Shown here: in pieces, positions 20,205 to 29,428 of the stretch
How the letters are laid out: every line of letters begins with the position of its first letter
Numbering within the stretch: the first letter of the stretch is position 1
Assembly (NCBI RefSeq): GCF_003013715.1
Contig: NC_072812.1
Location: forward strand, 2,108,001 to 2,172,000
Direction: 5' to 3'
DNA: 64,000 nt
From: Candidozyma auris
Lineage: Eukaryota; Ascomycota; Pichiomycetes; Serinales; Metschnikowiaceae
The notes under the pieces: generated by a model
What the model was told of the DNA's origin: nothing
Databases searched by the model: none
The model's input: the letters and a program-made list of their open reading frames with translations, nothing else
Translations under genes and position numbers: made by a program

Positions 20205-20711
20205 TCACATTCTCAAGCGTTCAATCACCTGCGTTGCCTGTTTCCAAGCTAGCCAGTCGGCCTCGCCATTCGGAATGAGCCCCATCTTCCATATTTTAAA
20301 CAAACCTATTCCAGCATTTGCTAGTTGAAAGAAGACGTAGACAAGCTTCGGAAGAAGCAAGGAGGTAGAGTTTTTGGTTTCCAACGATGCAAAAGCCTTG
20401 TTCATCTCAAACAAAATCGCCTTCAATGGATTTATAAGAAGCATAACTGTCATCATTATAGGAATCATCTGTAAAGAGTTACCTGTCATGTAGCTCATTA
20501 TACAGTTCATTGGCACCGATTTTGCCGGCTCAGTTGCAACTTCCCATGCTTTCTTGAGTTTCAATTGATCAAGTTCCTCTTGGGTAGGTTTCTTCACAGG
20601 AGGAGCATTTTTAACTTTGGAGGATATCTGCAAGCCAAACCCAGGTGGCGACGCTATAGTTGCTGATTCACGAGGCTTGACTTGAGGTTGAAGTAGTTCA
20701 GCGTATGACAT
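20205..20711 (-). CDS. EMC4: ER membrane protein complex subunit 4
   Basis: The 168-residue product (ATG at 20711; five extra in-frame codons from a TTG are unlikely) has the Emc4 core AKSVPMNCIMSYMTGNSLQM followed by hydrophobic segments around residues 85-105 and 120-145. A proline-rich cytosolic N-terminus precedes it. The end is WLAWKQATQVIERLRM. Emc4 is a subunit of the EMC insertase, which inserts tail-anchored and multi-pass proteins into the ER membrane. The length agrees with other fungal Emc4 proteins. Confidence 0.92.
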   Translation of the reverse strand: MSYAELLQPQVKPRESATIASPPGFGLQISSKVKNAPPVKKPTQEELDQLKLKKAWEVATEPAKSVPMNCIMSYMTGNSLQMIPIMMTVMLLINPLKAILFEMNKAFASLETKNSTSLLLPKLVYVFFQLANAGIGLFKIWKMGLIPNGEADWLAWKQATQVIERLRM

Positions 20712-21176
20712 GCTCTGGTATTGCAAAGGAGAGCTAGGTTACGTTTTCTCAGTGCGCTATCAACAGACAGGCAGAGGTAGGGAAGTTGAAAAGTACCAAT
20801 AACAAAACCGCACAGAAAATTCAGAAGAGAAGAGACGGCGTTGTTTCATCCATATGAGACAATACATTGTATGAAAAAAGGAAGCCATCAAAGGTTTCCA
20901 AAAACTGACTGAGATTTTTGTGGTTTTAAGGCTTGCCTACTTGGTAGTTTTCGCATCCAGTAAGTACCGACCTTCGAATAATCTACAAGAAATTCATAGG
21001 ATGATTTTCAAGATGTACCACTGTTGAGATTTTTTTTTTTTTTTCTAAGGTTTACTCAACATTAAATACTTGAACATTTCTGGTGTTCACCAGTGTGCCT
21101 CACACGTGACCGGACTCACCCTCATACAACGTTCGCCCTACCCTGGGCTGAAACCAGCACTCTTCCACTCGTCGCT
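20712..21176. other. Divergent intergenic region EMC4 / VPS55
   Basis: About 465 bases between two divergent starts. It contains a run of 15 T at 21030-21044 and a GTCACGTG element (on the minus strand) close to VPS55. No gene is visible. Confidence 0.5.
21103..21110 (-). promoter_or_regulatory. GTCACGTG site before VPS55
   Basis: The minus strand reads GTCACGTG here, 66 bases before the VPS55 ATG. It is one of five such octamers placed close to start codons in this window. Confidence 0.6.
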
Positions 21177-21626
21177 ATGAATCTGACAACAGAATTTCGA
21201 AGTAACCCATTAAACAAGATCGTTGGCCTCTCCGTCGTCCTCTCAATGGGGTTTCTTCTTGTGATTTTGGCGGCCATCTACGGGAACTGGTTTCCCATCA
21301 TCGACAGCCTAATCTTTGCCGTGGCATATTTGCCAGCGATCATCACAAGAGCTGCTTTTGATAACAGCGACTACGACTTCAATTTTGACCCGCAGACAAC
21401 TTCACAAACGCTGGCGATTCAGGAGGCTGGGAAGTTTCTCACTGGGTTCTTGGTGCTTACAGGGTTCTCGTTACCTATTCTCTTACACCACTCCTTGATC
21501 TTGACGAAAGCAGCACTGGTGTTGACTATCATTGGCGGTGGACTAATTTTTGGTACGGTTTACACTTTTAGTAAGGCTTTTGACCAGGAGGAGGACAACG
21601 ACGATCTCGGTGGCGGCGTGATATGA
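21177..21626 (+). CDS. VPS55: Endosomal membrane protein Vps55
   Basis: The 149-residue protein (ATG21177, the first ATG in a frame that is open further up) has four hydrophobic segments, at about 15-35, 40-55, 85-105 and 110-130, and an acidic tail. The pattern NPLNKIVGLSVVLSMGFLLVIL near the start and the GKFLTGFLVLTGFSLPILLHH block match Vps55 (the LEPROT/OB-RGRP family). Vps55 acts with Vps68 in late endosome-to-vacuole traffic. Two CTG codons (in TSQT-CTG-A and KAA-CTG-V) probably read Ser. The gene lies upstream of HAT2 in the same direction. Confidence 0.9.
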   Translation: MNLTTEFRSNPLNKIVGLSVVLSMGFLLVILAAIYGNWFPIIDSLIFAVAYLPAIITRAAFDNSDYDFNFDPQTTSQTLAIQEAGKFLTGFLVLTGFSLPILLHHSLILTKAALVLTIIGGGLIFGTVYTFSKAFDQEEDNDDLGGGVI

Positions 21627-22001
21627 GCTAGTCAATCGCAAAGATGACGCTCTTTGACTAAAGCAGCAGACACCACATGCTCCAGTAAGCTATTCCTAGG
21701 AATTGACCCTAATTTGAGTGTCAAGAAGAGCTATGTGCGTTCCTTGTGGGTCCTTGTGCTGTATGACCTTTAGAAGAGAGTGCAATTGCATGTTTTCAAT
21801 GCACATCTAACTGTGACTTTGAAAGGACCATTACTAGCATGAATAATACATCTATAGAGCGATACTTAGTAAGATGGTAGATTAGCTCAAATCTTATCTG
21901 CCTGGGTAGTTGGTCCTGCTTGGTGCACGGGTGTCTTCCTCACTATCAAAGACCAGTTCAGGCAGAACACTCTTCTGTCACTTGCAGAAGCTACTAAAAA
22001 T
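21627..22001. other. Intergenic region VPS55 to HAT2
   Basis: About 375 bases between tandem genes, presumably the VPS55 3' end and the HAT2 promoter. I see no gene or motif worth naming. Confidence 0.5.
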
Positions 22002-23363
22002 ATGGAAACGATTGCAGCACAGAGGCAAATCCTCGGCGAGCACCAGCTTCGAGAGCAGGTGATAAACGAAGAGTTCAAAATTTGGAAAAAAACTGTGCCC
22101 CTTCTCTACGACACTATCCACACTCAGGCATTAGAACACTCGCTGTTATCAGTGGATTTCCTTCCAAATTACACGTATAGCGACGACAAAAATACCATTT
22201 CCGTCCAGCTTGTATTGGGCACCAACTCATATACAAAAGAGGCAGATTTTGTGCGTTTAGCATCGTTGGACTTGCCCGCTACATTGGCGCCCGATTTCTC
22301 CAAAGACGCTATTCTGCTACCAGACAATAACGTGAGTACATTCAAAATCACAAAGAGCTGGAACCACCCAGGCGAAGTGAACAAGGTGAAAGTGTCTCCT
22401 GATGGCAGAAAAATTGCAACTTTTGACAACACTGGTGTCATTCACTTGTTCGATATTGAGGAATCCAACCTGATTGACTACAAATTCCACTCCAGTGAGG
22501 GATACTCTTTGGAATGGGTTTCCCAAAAAGAGTTCTTATCAGGCGCCAACGATGCTAAAATTGTCCTTTGGGACGTTTCCAACCCTGGTGAGCCCATAAA
22601 ACAGTTCAACTCTCACTCTGCTGTTATCAACGATATTAGCTACAGCAAACCTTCTCAACATTTGTTCGCTTCTGTGGCTGATGATTTCACCACACACGTT
22701 CATGACATTCGTTCTCCATCAAACCTCCCGGCTATTGCTATTGAAAACAGCCACGCCCAGAATGCTGTAGCAGCTCACCCTGAAATAGCGCTGCTCATAG
22801 CAACGGGCGGTAAAGACAATGTGGTCAATTTGTGGGACTTGAGAAACACAAAAGAACCAGTAAGATTACTTTTTGGTCACAATGATTCCGTGGTGGGACT
22901 CAAATGGGACCCTGGTTTCAGCCCTTCCCACTTGTACTCGTGGGCTCTTGACAAAAGAGTATTGACTTGGGACTTGAACAATTTGGGCACGGAATACACA
23001 TATCCCACGTCAGAGACCGATTCAAGGCGCAAGACAAAATTTACTGAGGATCCATGTCTCAAGTTTGTTCACGGTGGCCACACAAACAGGATCAACGAGG
23101 TCGCTGTGCACCCAAAAATCCCAGATCTTTTCGCTTCTGTTGGCGACGACACCTTGCTCGAAGTGTTCAAGCCTAAGACGATAGTGGAGGAAGAGGAAGC
23201 CGAGCTGGAAGCGGCAGAGGACGAGGAAGAGAATGAGGGTGGAGAGAAACAGGAGGAGAAGGAGAACGCCTCGAAGGAAGAAGACAAGATGGATGTGGAT
23301 GAAAAAAATGACGGGAACAAAGAAGGTGAGAAGGAAGAAGCAGATGCAGAAAAATCTTCGTAA
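22002..23363 (+). CDS. HAT2: Histone-binding WD40 protein Hat2
   Basis: The 453-residue product belongs to the RbAp46/48 (Msi1/Hat2) family. An N-terminal helix with EEFKIWKKTVPLLYD leads into WD40 repeats across about 120-385, with blocks such as DAKIVLWDVSNPGEP, GKDNVVNLWDLRN and GGHTNRINEVAVHPKIPDLFASVGDDTLLEVFKP. Hat2 holds histone H4 for the Hat1 acetyltransferase and raises its activity. A 60-residue Glu/Lys tail follows. The WPSLTVQWLP motif of the family appears as HS-CTG-LSVDFLP; the CTG (22143-22145) occupies the invariant Ser, good evidence for CUG-Ser decoding. Hat2 fits better than Msi1 because of the C-terminal LEVFKP segment. SPP1 follows after 115 bases. Confidence 0.88.
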   Translation: METIAAQRQILGEHQLREQVINEEFKIWKKTVPLLYDTIHTQALEHSLLSVDFLPNYTYSDDKNTISVQLVLGTNSYTKEADFVRLASLDLPATLAPDFSKDAILLPDNNVSTFKITKSWNHPGEVNKVKVSPDGRKIATFDNTGVIHLFDIEESNLIDYKFHSSEGYSLEWVSQKEFLSGANDAKIVLWDVSNPGEPIKQFNSHSAVINDISYSKPSQHLFASVADDFTTHVHDIRSPSNLPAIAIENSHAQNAVAAHPEIALLIATGGKDNVVNLWDLRNTKEPVRLLFGHNDSVVGLKWDPGFSPSHLYSWALDKRVLTWDLNNLGTEYTYPTSETDSRRKTKFTEDPCLKFVHGGHTNRINEVAVHPKIPDLFASVGDDTLLEVFKPKTIVEEEEAELEAAEDEEENEGGEKQEEKENASKEEDKMDVDEKNDGNKEGEKEEADAEKSS

Positions 23364-23478
23364 ATTATGTATTATAATGTCTAGATTACAATGTTAGTAG
23401 TGTCGAGACTGTCCCGTATCGCGTGTACTAAAAAGACTTTCTGCACTCCACAGATGTTATCAACTACGGCACCTTGAG

Positions 23479-24657
23479 ATGACCGATATAGCAGTGAAAC
23501 CGGGAACGCCTGTGAGCCAGGCGTTTCAAGACTTTGATCTAGATAGAAAACGGAAATCAAAGTCGCCAGCATTACTCGATCCGAGAAGTGGCAAAGATCA
23601 CGATGACTCAGAAACCCCCGAGGAGATCGCCAAACAGTACAAGAAATACCAGAACGCTCCCAAATACAACCTTAACTCTGAGGAACTCTTCTGCATCTGC
23701 CGAAGACCTGATCACGGCGGAGAGCTCATGATAGGCTGCGATGGGTGTGAGGAATGGTTCCATTTCACTTGTATGAAGATGAATGAAGCCTACCAACTGC
23801 TAATAGATAAATTCTACTGCAAGTTTTGTCAATGGCAGGGTAAAGGTCGCACACGCTATAACAAGATCTGTCGTCTTCCTGGTTGTATGAAACCCATACG
23901 ATCGGAGCTCAAATCAAAATACTGCTCAGAAGAGTGTGGGCTTGAGTATATGAAAAGGTTTCTTGAGGAGCTGGAAAAGTTAAGCAGGGAAGAGATGAAG
24001 TTTGCATTGACGAAGTGTAGAGCTCGAGATGATCTTGTGAGCTTTGGGGCCACTTTTCCCGAGCTCCCTGAGATCGCTAATCAGAACTTTGAGAAGCTAC
24101 CCGAAAACATTCAGAGGAAGTTGAGCTCTAGCGAGAGCAAAATGAAAAAGATTGAGAAAGATTTACAGGTTTGCAATATGCAAGAGGAATACCTTGGGCT
24201 TCGTAAGGAGGTTGTAAAGAAAGTGAATGAGGCGTTGAAAGAGAAGTCGAAATCAGAAAATGATGCGGATGAGGAGGAAGGGCCCTCAAAGAAGAAGAAA
24301 AAGAAATCCAAGTCTGCTCAGTTCGACCTTTGCTGCTTTGATAGCTCTCTTTACGACGACAAACCAGAGGAATTCTATGCCAATGCTCTCGAAAACTCCG
24401 CAAATACCGTTGCGAATTGCGTTGAACACATTGTCGCTCTATACCGCGAGCAACAGGATGGCAAAGAAAGCAAAGAAAGTACGGTCTGCCTTCAAGACAG
24501 AAGGAAGTGTCTCAAGCATAATGGTTGGTGGAACCTCATCGCAGATGAGCTCTGGAAAAGGCTGATTGAACTTCAGGACTCGCTTGTTCTTTTAGAAAAT
24601 GAAAAGCAAGAGACTGTGAGAGATTACAGCGTGCAAGTTTACGAAGATGACTCATAG
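23479..24657 (+). CDS. SPP1: COMPASS subunit Spp1 (PHD finger)
   Basis: The 392-residue protein has a PHD finger at about residues 72-120, with FCICRRPDHGGELMIGCDGC, then EEWFHFTC and FYCKFC. A cysteine-rich block follows (CRLPGCMKPIR...KYCSEECGLEYM), the arrangement of Spp1/CFP1. The remainder is coiled and charged with a second Cys pattern near the C-terminus (CCFDSSLY, CLQDRRKCLKHNGW). Spp1 is the COMPASS subunit that reads H3K4 methylation and supports Set1 trimethylation. The ATG at 23479 is the first in frame. It converges with the YjbQ-family gene, 74 bases apart. A lysine run near residue 274 may be a nuclear signal. Confidence 0.92.
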   Translation: MTDIAVKPGTPVSQAFQDFDLDRKRKSKSPALLDPRSGKDHDDSETPEEIAKQYKKYQNAPKYNLNSEELFCICRRPDHGGELMIGCDGCEEWFHFTCMKMNEAYQLLIDKFYCKFCQWQGKGRTRYNKICRLPGCMKPIRSELKSKYCSEECGLEYMKRFLEELEKLSREEMKFALTKCRARDDLVSFGATFPELPEIANQNFEKLPENIQRKLSSSESKMKKIEKDLQVCNMQEEYLGLRKEVVKKVNEALKEKSKSENDADEEEGPSKKKKKKSKSAQFDLCCFDSSLYDDKPEEFYANALENSANTVANCVEHIVALYREQQDGKESKESTVCLQDRRKCLKHNGWWNLIADELWKRLIELQDSLVLLENEKQETVRDYSVQVYEDDS

Positions 24658-24731
24658 TTGATGTTGCCGATTACTTATAGACGTTTTGGTCCCAAATCCC
24701 CTCTCGTACGTTACAGAGAGACCCGTCGAGG

Positions 24732-25157
24732 TTACTTTTTTTCGCCTTGGATAGTAGCCACAATTTTTCTGCTGTGTTTGTATCTTCTGAACTCACAGAG
24801 CCAGATACCTTGCCAAGTGCCAGTGGCTAGTCTGCCGTTCAGAATGGGAATGGTGAGACTGACACCAACAGTGCTACTTTTAACGTGTCCTGGCATATCG
24901 TCGGGGCCCTCATCCGCATGAATGTAGTAGTCGCCCTCTGGCGCAATTCTGTCGAGAGAAGAGGTCATATCCTCCCTGACATCAGGATCGCAGTTCTCGT
25001 TAAGCGTTAAACCAGCAGATGTGTGTTGGAGAAATAGGTTCAAGAGACCAACTTTATAATTCTTTATTTGTGGCACACTTCTAACAACCTCGTCCGTGAT
25101 GAGGTAACAACCCTTGGAGCGTGGCGAAAGAGAAAACGAAGTTTGATCCCACGACAT
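24732..25157 (-). CDS. YjbQ/UPF0047 family protein
   Basis: From ATG25157 the product is 141 residues, the usual size for the YjbQ (UPF0047) family. Typical blocks are FLQHTSAGLTLNENCDPDVR, the EGDYYIHADEGPDDMPGHVK segment and LATGTWQGIWLCEFR. The fold is a small beta-sandwich trimer with a metal-like site of conserved His, Glu and Asp. Bacterial members show weak thiamin-phosphate synthase activity, but the physiological role is unresolved, so no function is claimed. The frame is open upstream with another ATG at 25244, which would add 29 mostly hydrophobic residues (MHFAWTLFAVAQAIF...). The family start favours the shorter form; a membrane-targeted isoform is possible. Confidence 0.85.
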   Translation of the reverse strand: MSWDQTSFSLSPRSKGCYLITDEVVRSVPQIKNYKVGLLNLFLQHTSAGLTLNENCDPDVREDMTSSLDRIAPEGDYYIHADEGPDDMPGHVKSSTVGVSLTIPILNGRLATGTWQGIWLCEFRRYKHSRKIVATIQGEKK

Positions 25158-25368
25158 TGCAATTGAAGATTGATTTTCCCAAATGAAGGCGTTAAATATG
25201 AAGATCGCTTGAGCAACAGCAAATAATGTCCATGCGAAGTGCATATCTGATATGAGCAGCAGCACTGCACTTGTCTATAATGGTGCATGGATGCACATAA
25301 CGACTGCAAATGGAGACTACCACATTTGTCATATTTGTCATTTACACTAGAGAAAACATTTATCATAT

Positions 25369-26763
25369 TCAAATATAGCGATAAAGAAACAATCTTTGCT
25401 CCTCATTCCAGCCGCCTTCGACCTTCTCGTTTGCATCAAGCTCGTCTGCTAATCTTGAGGGAGACACAATGAACTTCTCAGAGTTGTCCATCTTAAAAAT
25501 ACTGTTATGCCAAGGTGTTGGTATGTGAAGCAACCGATCTTCTTCGTTCTGATCATGTCCAGCAACAGTGCAAATCGCAGGATCTAACAAACGAATGCCA
25601 AATTTTGGCCCGGCATTATGATGTGCATGAATGGAAAATCTCAAATGGAAAGGAAAAATGAGCTCTACCAAGTTGGAATAAGCATCATTTCTTCTGATCA
25701 TTTCAAACGCAATAGCCAGAATTAGTTTTTTATACTTCTTCTTCAGAACAGCCTTGGCAATTTCGGTTCTAGCAAGGTCCTCGCACATGAACTTGCTGAA
25801 TCCTCGGTATAAATAGAGACGTGGGTGGTTTGGGGTCTTGATCTGCTTCCTCAAAAGGTCAGCATTGTCGTCGCATCCAAGCATCAAAACTTTGCGGTTG
25901 AACTCAGTTTCTTTGTCTAACTGTGTAGGGATGTGATGGTCAACGTCGACTTCTCTCAAGAGGTCTGCAATAAATTCCTTCTCAGTAGATCGGAAGCAGT
26001 CATTGAGACCCCTAAAAATAATGCCGTCAAATTCATTGGGCTTCACACGATGATAGAGGGCCTCGAGCTTCTTGAAATAAAGGTCTACCATGTCGTCATC
26101 AACATGAATGCAGTCACTGAAAACATGGCCATCACTGACAAGATAGAACTTCATTCCAGGAGGATAGACCTTTTGCACGGCTTGAACGAACTTGATGATT
26201 CTTTTGATTGCGAGCTCCTCCGCCATGTCTGGATAACAGGAAGCTACCTTTTCTGGGTTAGGTGACTTGCATGGAAATGCTGGGAGCACAGACTCGATGG
26301 GCAAATTTCTGGAGGTAAAAAACTCAACACATTTAAGAAAAGATGCTTTGCCTTCGCCCCATCTATCTTCTTTCGAGATATTTCTGAGTGACTTTTCAAA
26401 CAAGTCGGTGATTACCTCGGCATAATACGCACCCATTCCATTATACTTGATCAAATTGTGCCGAATATAGCTGTTATTCAAGACCGTCTTGATGAACCAC
26501 AAGTCAAACTTGGATGGGCTGAATTTTTCGGTAATGACACCAACGACACTGTCAGCTGTGACCTTTTCAAATGCCTTGCATTCACTTAAATCTCTGACCG
26601 TCAAGTCAGCTTCTTCCACAGCCTTGCTACTCGTCAAAGCTTCCCAAATCTCATTTTCAGAGGTATTAGCGAACTTTTGCTTACGCAAGGTCAAGAATCT
26701 ATTATCGTCTCTGCTATAGAGAAAATGAATACGCTCGAAGGTCGTCTTCTCTGTGATGGTCAT
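25369..26763 (-). CDS. DIT1: Dit1/PvcA-type isocyanide synthase family protein
   Basis: The 464-residue product belongs to the pyoverdine/dityrosine (DIT1_PvcA) family. Visible family blocks are the LPAFPCKSPNPEKV loop, the CYPDMAEELAIKRIIKFV helix, KFYLVSDGHVFSDCIHVDDD, and HAHHNAGPKFGIRLLDP near the C-terminus. In S. cerevisiae, Dit1 (536 residues) makes the formyl-tyrosine precursor of the dityrosine layer in the spore wall. The Candida relative has been linked to dityrosine in the cell wall. The shorter length lies mainly in the N-terminal part. In S. cerevisiae the partner P450 DIT2 is a divergent neighbour; here the neighbours are a YjbQ-family protein and a kinase, so no partner is nearby. 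A TATA-like element (TATATAAA on the minus strand) is 47 bases upstream. Confidence 0.83.
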   Translation of the reverse strand: MTITEKTTFERIHFLYSRDDNRFLTLRKQKFANTSENEIWEALTSSKAVEEADLTVRDLSECKAFEKVTADSVVGVITEKFSPSKFDLWFIKTVLNNSYIRHNLIKYNGMGAYYAEVITDLFEKSLRNISKEDRWGEGKASFLKCVEFFTSRNLPIESVLPAFPCKSPNPEKVASCYPDMAEELAIKRIIKFVQAVQKVYPPGMKFYLVSDGHVFSDCIHVDDDMVDLYFKKLEALYHRVKPNEFDGIIFRGLNDCFRSTEKEFIADLLREVDVDHHIPTQLDKETEFNRKVLMLGCDDNADLLRKQIKTPNHPRLYLYRGFSKFMCEDLARTEIAKAVLKKKYKKLILAIAFEMIRRNDAYSNLVELIFPFHLRFSIHAHHNAGPKFGIRLLDPAICTVAGHDQNEEDRLLHIPTPWHNSIFKMDNSEKFIVSPSRLADELDANEKVEGGWNEEQRLFLYRYI

Positions 26764-27127
26764 GATAGATTGCGGCGGGTCTTGTTACTTGATAGAGATT
26801 TCACATAGCTTTATATACGAATGGAGAAGTGTTCCCAAAGAGGCCCCTTTACTGGCTTAGGGGTTTGAAAGCTAACCAATTTTCACTGATACCGCCGGAT
26901 GGTGCTAGTATCCACGCCGTGGATGCAAATTTTGATGTTTTCGGATCGAGCTCTTGGGGACTCGGACCTCGACTTACAGATGTTGACATCAAATACCGAG
27001 AACACTGCCTCAAATGGTAGATCTTGTGGGTTTCAACACGGCGATTGCAACTCTGTCTTTGAAACACTTTCTGCATGAGGGTATACGATGCTTTGCTTGT
27101 TAGAAATTATAATAATAATAATAATGC
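26764..27127. other. Intergenic region upstream of DIT1
   Basis: About 365 bases between the DIT1-type gene and the stop of the kinase gene. It contains the TATA-like box at 26810-26817 (minus strand), one isolated TATACGA at 27082-27088, and an AAT microsatellite near 27107-27124 by the kinase stop. No gene is visible. A single TATACGA is expected by chance about once per 8 kb. Confidence 0.5.
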
Positions 27128-28393
27128 TTATATTATGAAAGTAGCCTTATTCTTTCCCGAAGGAATAAAGGCCATGCGAGACTTCTCCAACTCAGGAGTT
27201 CGTAAATGTGTCAGAGAATTAACTGGTGAGACTTGATTCGAGCCGACAGGGGTACAGAAACTAGATACAATATGTGGCGAATAACACCTTTCTCCAAGAA
27301 GACGATCGATTGAGGGTGATGCAATTGAGGACGAAGGAAGATTGTTCAATGAGAGCCTTGACAGCACCGATGAGACCTTGCTGGGACCCTGGGTAAGTTG
27401 CGTTGAGCTCGTTTGGGATTGCATATTTTGAAGGCTGTGTAGCTTCCATACAGCTGCTTGAAGCATTTTTGAAATATTATTTGAGGAAGACCTGGCAAGA
27501 GGAGCATTTACGACGAACGGGTGGTTCAACGCCTCGGACGCCGTAATTCGTTTCTCGGGGTCAAGAATGAAGCAGTTTGCAATGAAGTCCTTGGCAGATT
27601 CTGGAACGCCTTCCCAATATTCAGTTGGCTCAAAGATAAAATCGGCTTTACTGATGAGATCTTTTGTTTCCTCATCACTATCACAATCAAAGGGCATATA
27701 TCCACAAAGCATGTAGTACGTAAGAACTCCAACGGCCCACATGTCAACAGGGAAGCTGCAAGCACACAGAAGGAAGCACTCGGGCGCCATGTAGCTCAAT
27801 GTTCCTCCCTGCTCGTGCACTTGGTAATAATTGTCCTTCACCAAAACGGCAAGTCCGAAGTCTGCAAGAAGCAACAGCAGAGGCTTTGAAGAGCTCGACG
27901 CGAAGACAATGTTTTCTGCCTTGATATCTCTGTGGACAATCTTGTGGGAATGTAGATAGCTTAACCCCAGAAGCGCTGCTGACAAGACGTCCCTCGTGTC
28001 CCGCACAGAGAGTTTGCCTTCCCTGGATTCGCATATCTTGTCAAAAAGGTCGCCGCCAAGGGCTAGATCCGTCACCAAGTAGAGATGGTTCTGTGTTTCA
28101 AAGTAGTCTATGAGTGATAGGATGTTCTTGTGGCCAAAGGACACCTGCTTCAATATCTGAAATTCAGACTGGAGCAGCGATTCCATCCCGTAGATAAGCC
28201 TCTTCTCGTACTGTTTAGCGGCGTAATGGGCGCCCGTTTTTGTGTTTCTGCACTCATAGACCTTGGAGTACGACCCTGTGCCCAAGACCTTCTTCGAGAG
28301 CACATAGGGGCATTCTTTGTTGGCGTCTTGGGAGCTCGAGCGGATGATCTTCGGTGCCTGAAAGGGAGGCCACACGTCTGGCTCAGGGCTCAT
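27128..28393 (-). CDS. CaMK-like serine/threonine kinase
   Basis: The 421-residue kinase has the glycine loop LGTGSYSKVYE (about residues 37-47), the VAIK-equivalent AAKQYEK, HRDIKAENIVF (catalytic loop), DFGLAV, GTLSYMAPE and a CaMK-style LCGYMPFD segment. The nearest family, by memory, is the calcium/calmodulin kinases of fungi (Cmk1/Cmk2), but I see no clear calmodulin-binding helix after the domain (about 290 onward). Instead there is a Ser-rich tail of about 130 residues. I therefore leave the symbol blank. The domain is complete and all catalytic residues appear intact. The start is ATG28393. Confidence 0.8.
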   Translation of the reverse strand: MSPEPDVWPPFQAPKIIRSSSQDANKECPYVLSKKVLGTGSYSKVYECRNTKTGAHYAAKQYEKRLIYGMESLLQSEFQILKQVSFGHKNILSLIDYFETQNHLYLVTDLALGGDLFDKICESREGKLSVRDTRDVLSAALLGLSYLHSHKIVHRDIKAENIVFASSSSKPLLLLLADFGLAVLVKDNYYQVHEQGGTLSYMAPECFLLCACSFPVDMWAVGVLTYYMLCGYMPFDCDSDEETKDLISKADFIFEPTEYWEGVPESAKDFIANCFILDPEKRITASEALNHPFVVNAPLARSSSNNISKMLQAAVWKLHSLQNMQSQTSSTQLTQGPSKVSSVLSRLSLNNLPSSSIASPSIDRLLGERCYSPHIVSSFCTPVGSNQVSPVNSLTHLRTPELEKSRMAFIPSGKNKATFII

Positions 28394-29428
28394 GCGAATT
28401 CAAGAATAAGATAGTGTCGTCGAGCAGAAAAAAAAATAATTTCTATCCTGGAAAATCCCGTACCCTTATAGCAAGTGCAATCTTGCAGTTGCAGCCCACA
28501 CTGTTGGGTGACAAGCATGCATGCCTGCAGCAGTGGGGGACAGATGATCCGAGCAAGGTCTTAAAAAAAAAAATGGACCCACGCTGAAACAAAAGTTGCT
28601 TTTTAGAATCTGGTGACACGGCGGGGGAAAAAGGGGCGAGTCAGCCGTTTATTGAAACTCAGAGACGGCGACGACTTTGTCATTATTCGAGTTTTTGGCC
28701 CAACTAACGGCTATGCTGTGCTCAGGGTTCGGCCAATTTTTCCGACATGAGACCTGTTTTATGCACAGCTGCGGCGAGATTCTCCGAGCTTCTAAGGTAG
28801 ACGGGCACATTGCAACTTGTGAATGGCACTCCTAAGAAAATGGGGGTGAGGCTCCTATTATGCGTATGGATGTGGGGTTTGAGTTTTGAAGAAAGTTTCT
28901 GTTTTTTCACTCATGCCTTCTTCTCATCCCATGTAAGCTGTTTTTCTGGTAAAACTCTTGAGGTCATACAAAATTGAGGTTTACACAGGGAACAAAAGAA
29001 AGAAAGAAAAAAAAAAAATGAGGATGAGATATCCCTATATCTAACGATCAGGTCAGGTAGGGCGAGAAGTTTTTTGGTGGTTATTTGATGCATTTGACGC
29101 TCACCTTTTCTCTTCTGGTCTCCATTTAAGCCTCTTCGCAAAAAGGACCTGTGGGGGAGACGATCAGAAACAGAGACAAAAAGAAATCTCTGATAATTTT
29201 GAGGAGCAAATTTTTATTCCGATCAAATTCGACTAACAACGACAGAAGATCTTCATTTCACTGCCTCTACATCAGTTTTCGGGCTTCTTTTCTTTCTTTT
29301 CGTGGACCCCAGGTCTCTGTTCCCTGGGAGTCTTCAGACACTGCTCCTCATTGTGCACGTGACCCCCTGGGTCCTCATCGCTCTATAGTTTTTCAGTAGC
29401 CATCTCTAGATCTAATTCCCCAGCAGAG
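28394..29428. other. Divergent intergenic region kinase / MAK21
   Basis: About 1.03 kb. It includes purine runs near 28990-29018, a GATGAGAT (29023-29030) that resembles the PAC motif of ribosome-biogenesis genes though rather far from MAK21, and GTCACGTG (minus strand) near the MAK21 ATG. No gene was supported. Several A- and T-runs are present. Confidence 0.5.
29356..29363 (-). promoter_or_regulatory. GTCACGTG site before MAK21
   Basis: The minus strand reads GTCACGTG here, ending 65 bases before the MAK21 ATG. It matches the Cbf1 consensus and repeats the placement seen at other promoters in the window. Confidence 0.6.

Noticed and set aside
27082..27088. A single TATACGA near the DIT1-type gene as a possible Upc2 site
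   Set aside because: One copy of this heptamer is expected about every 8 kb on both strands; there is no second copy nearby.
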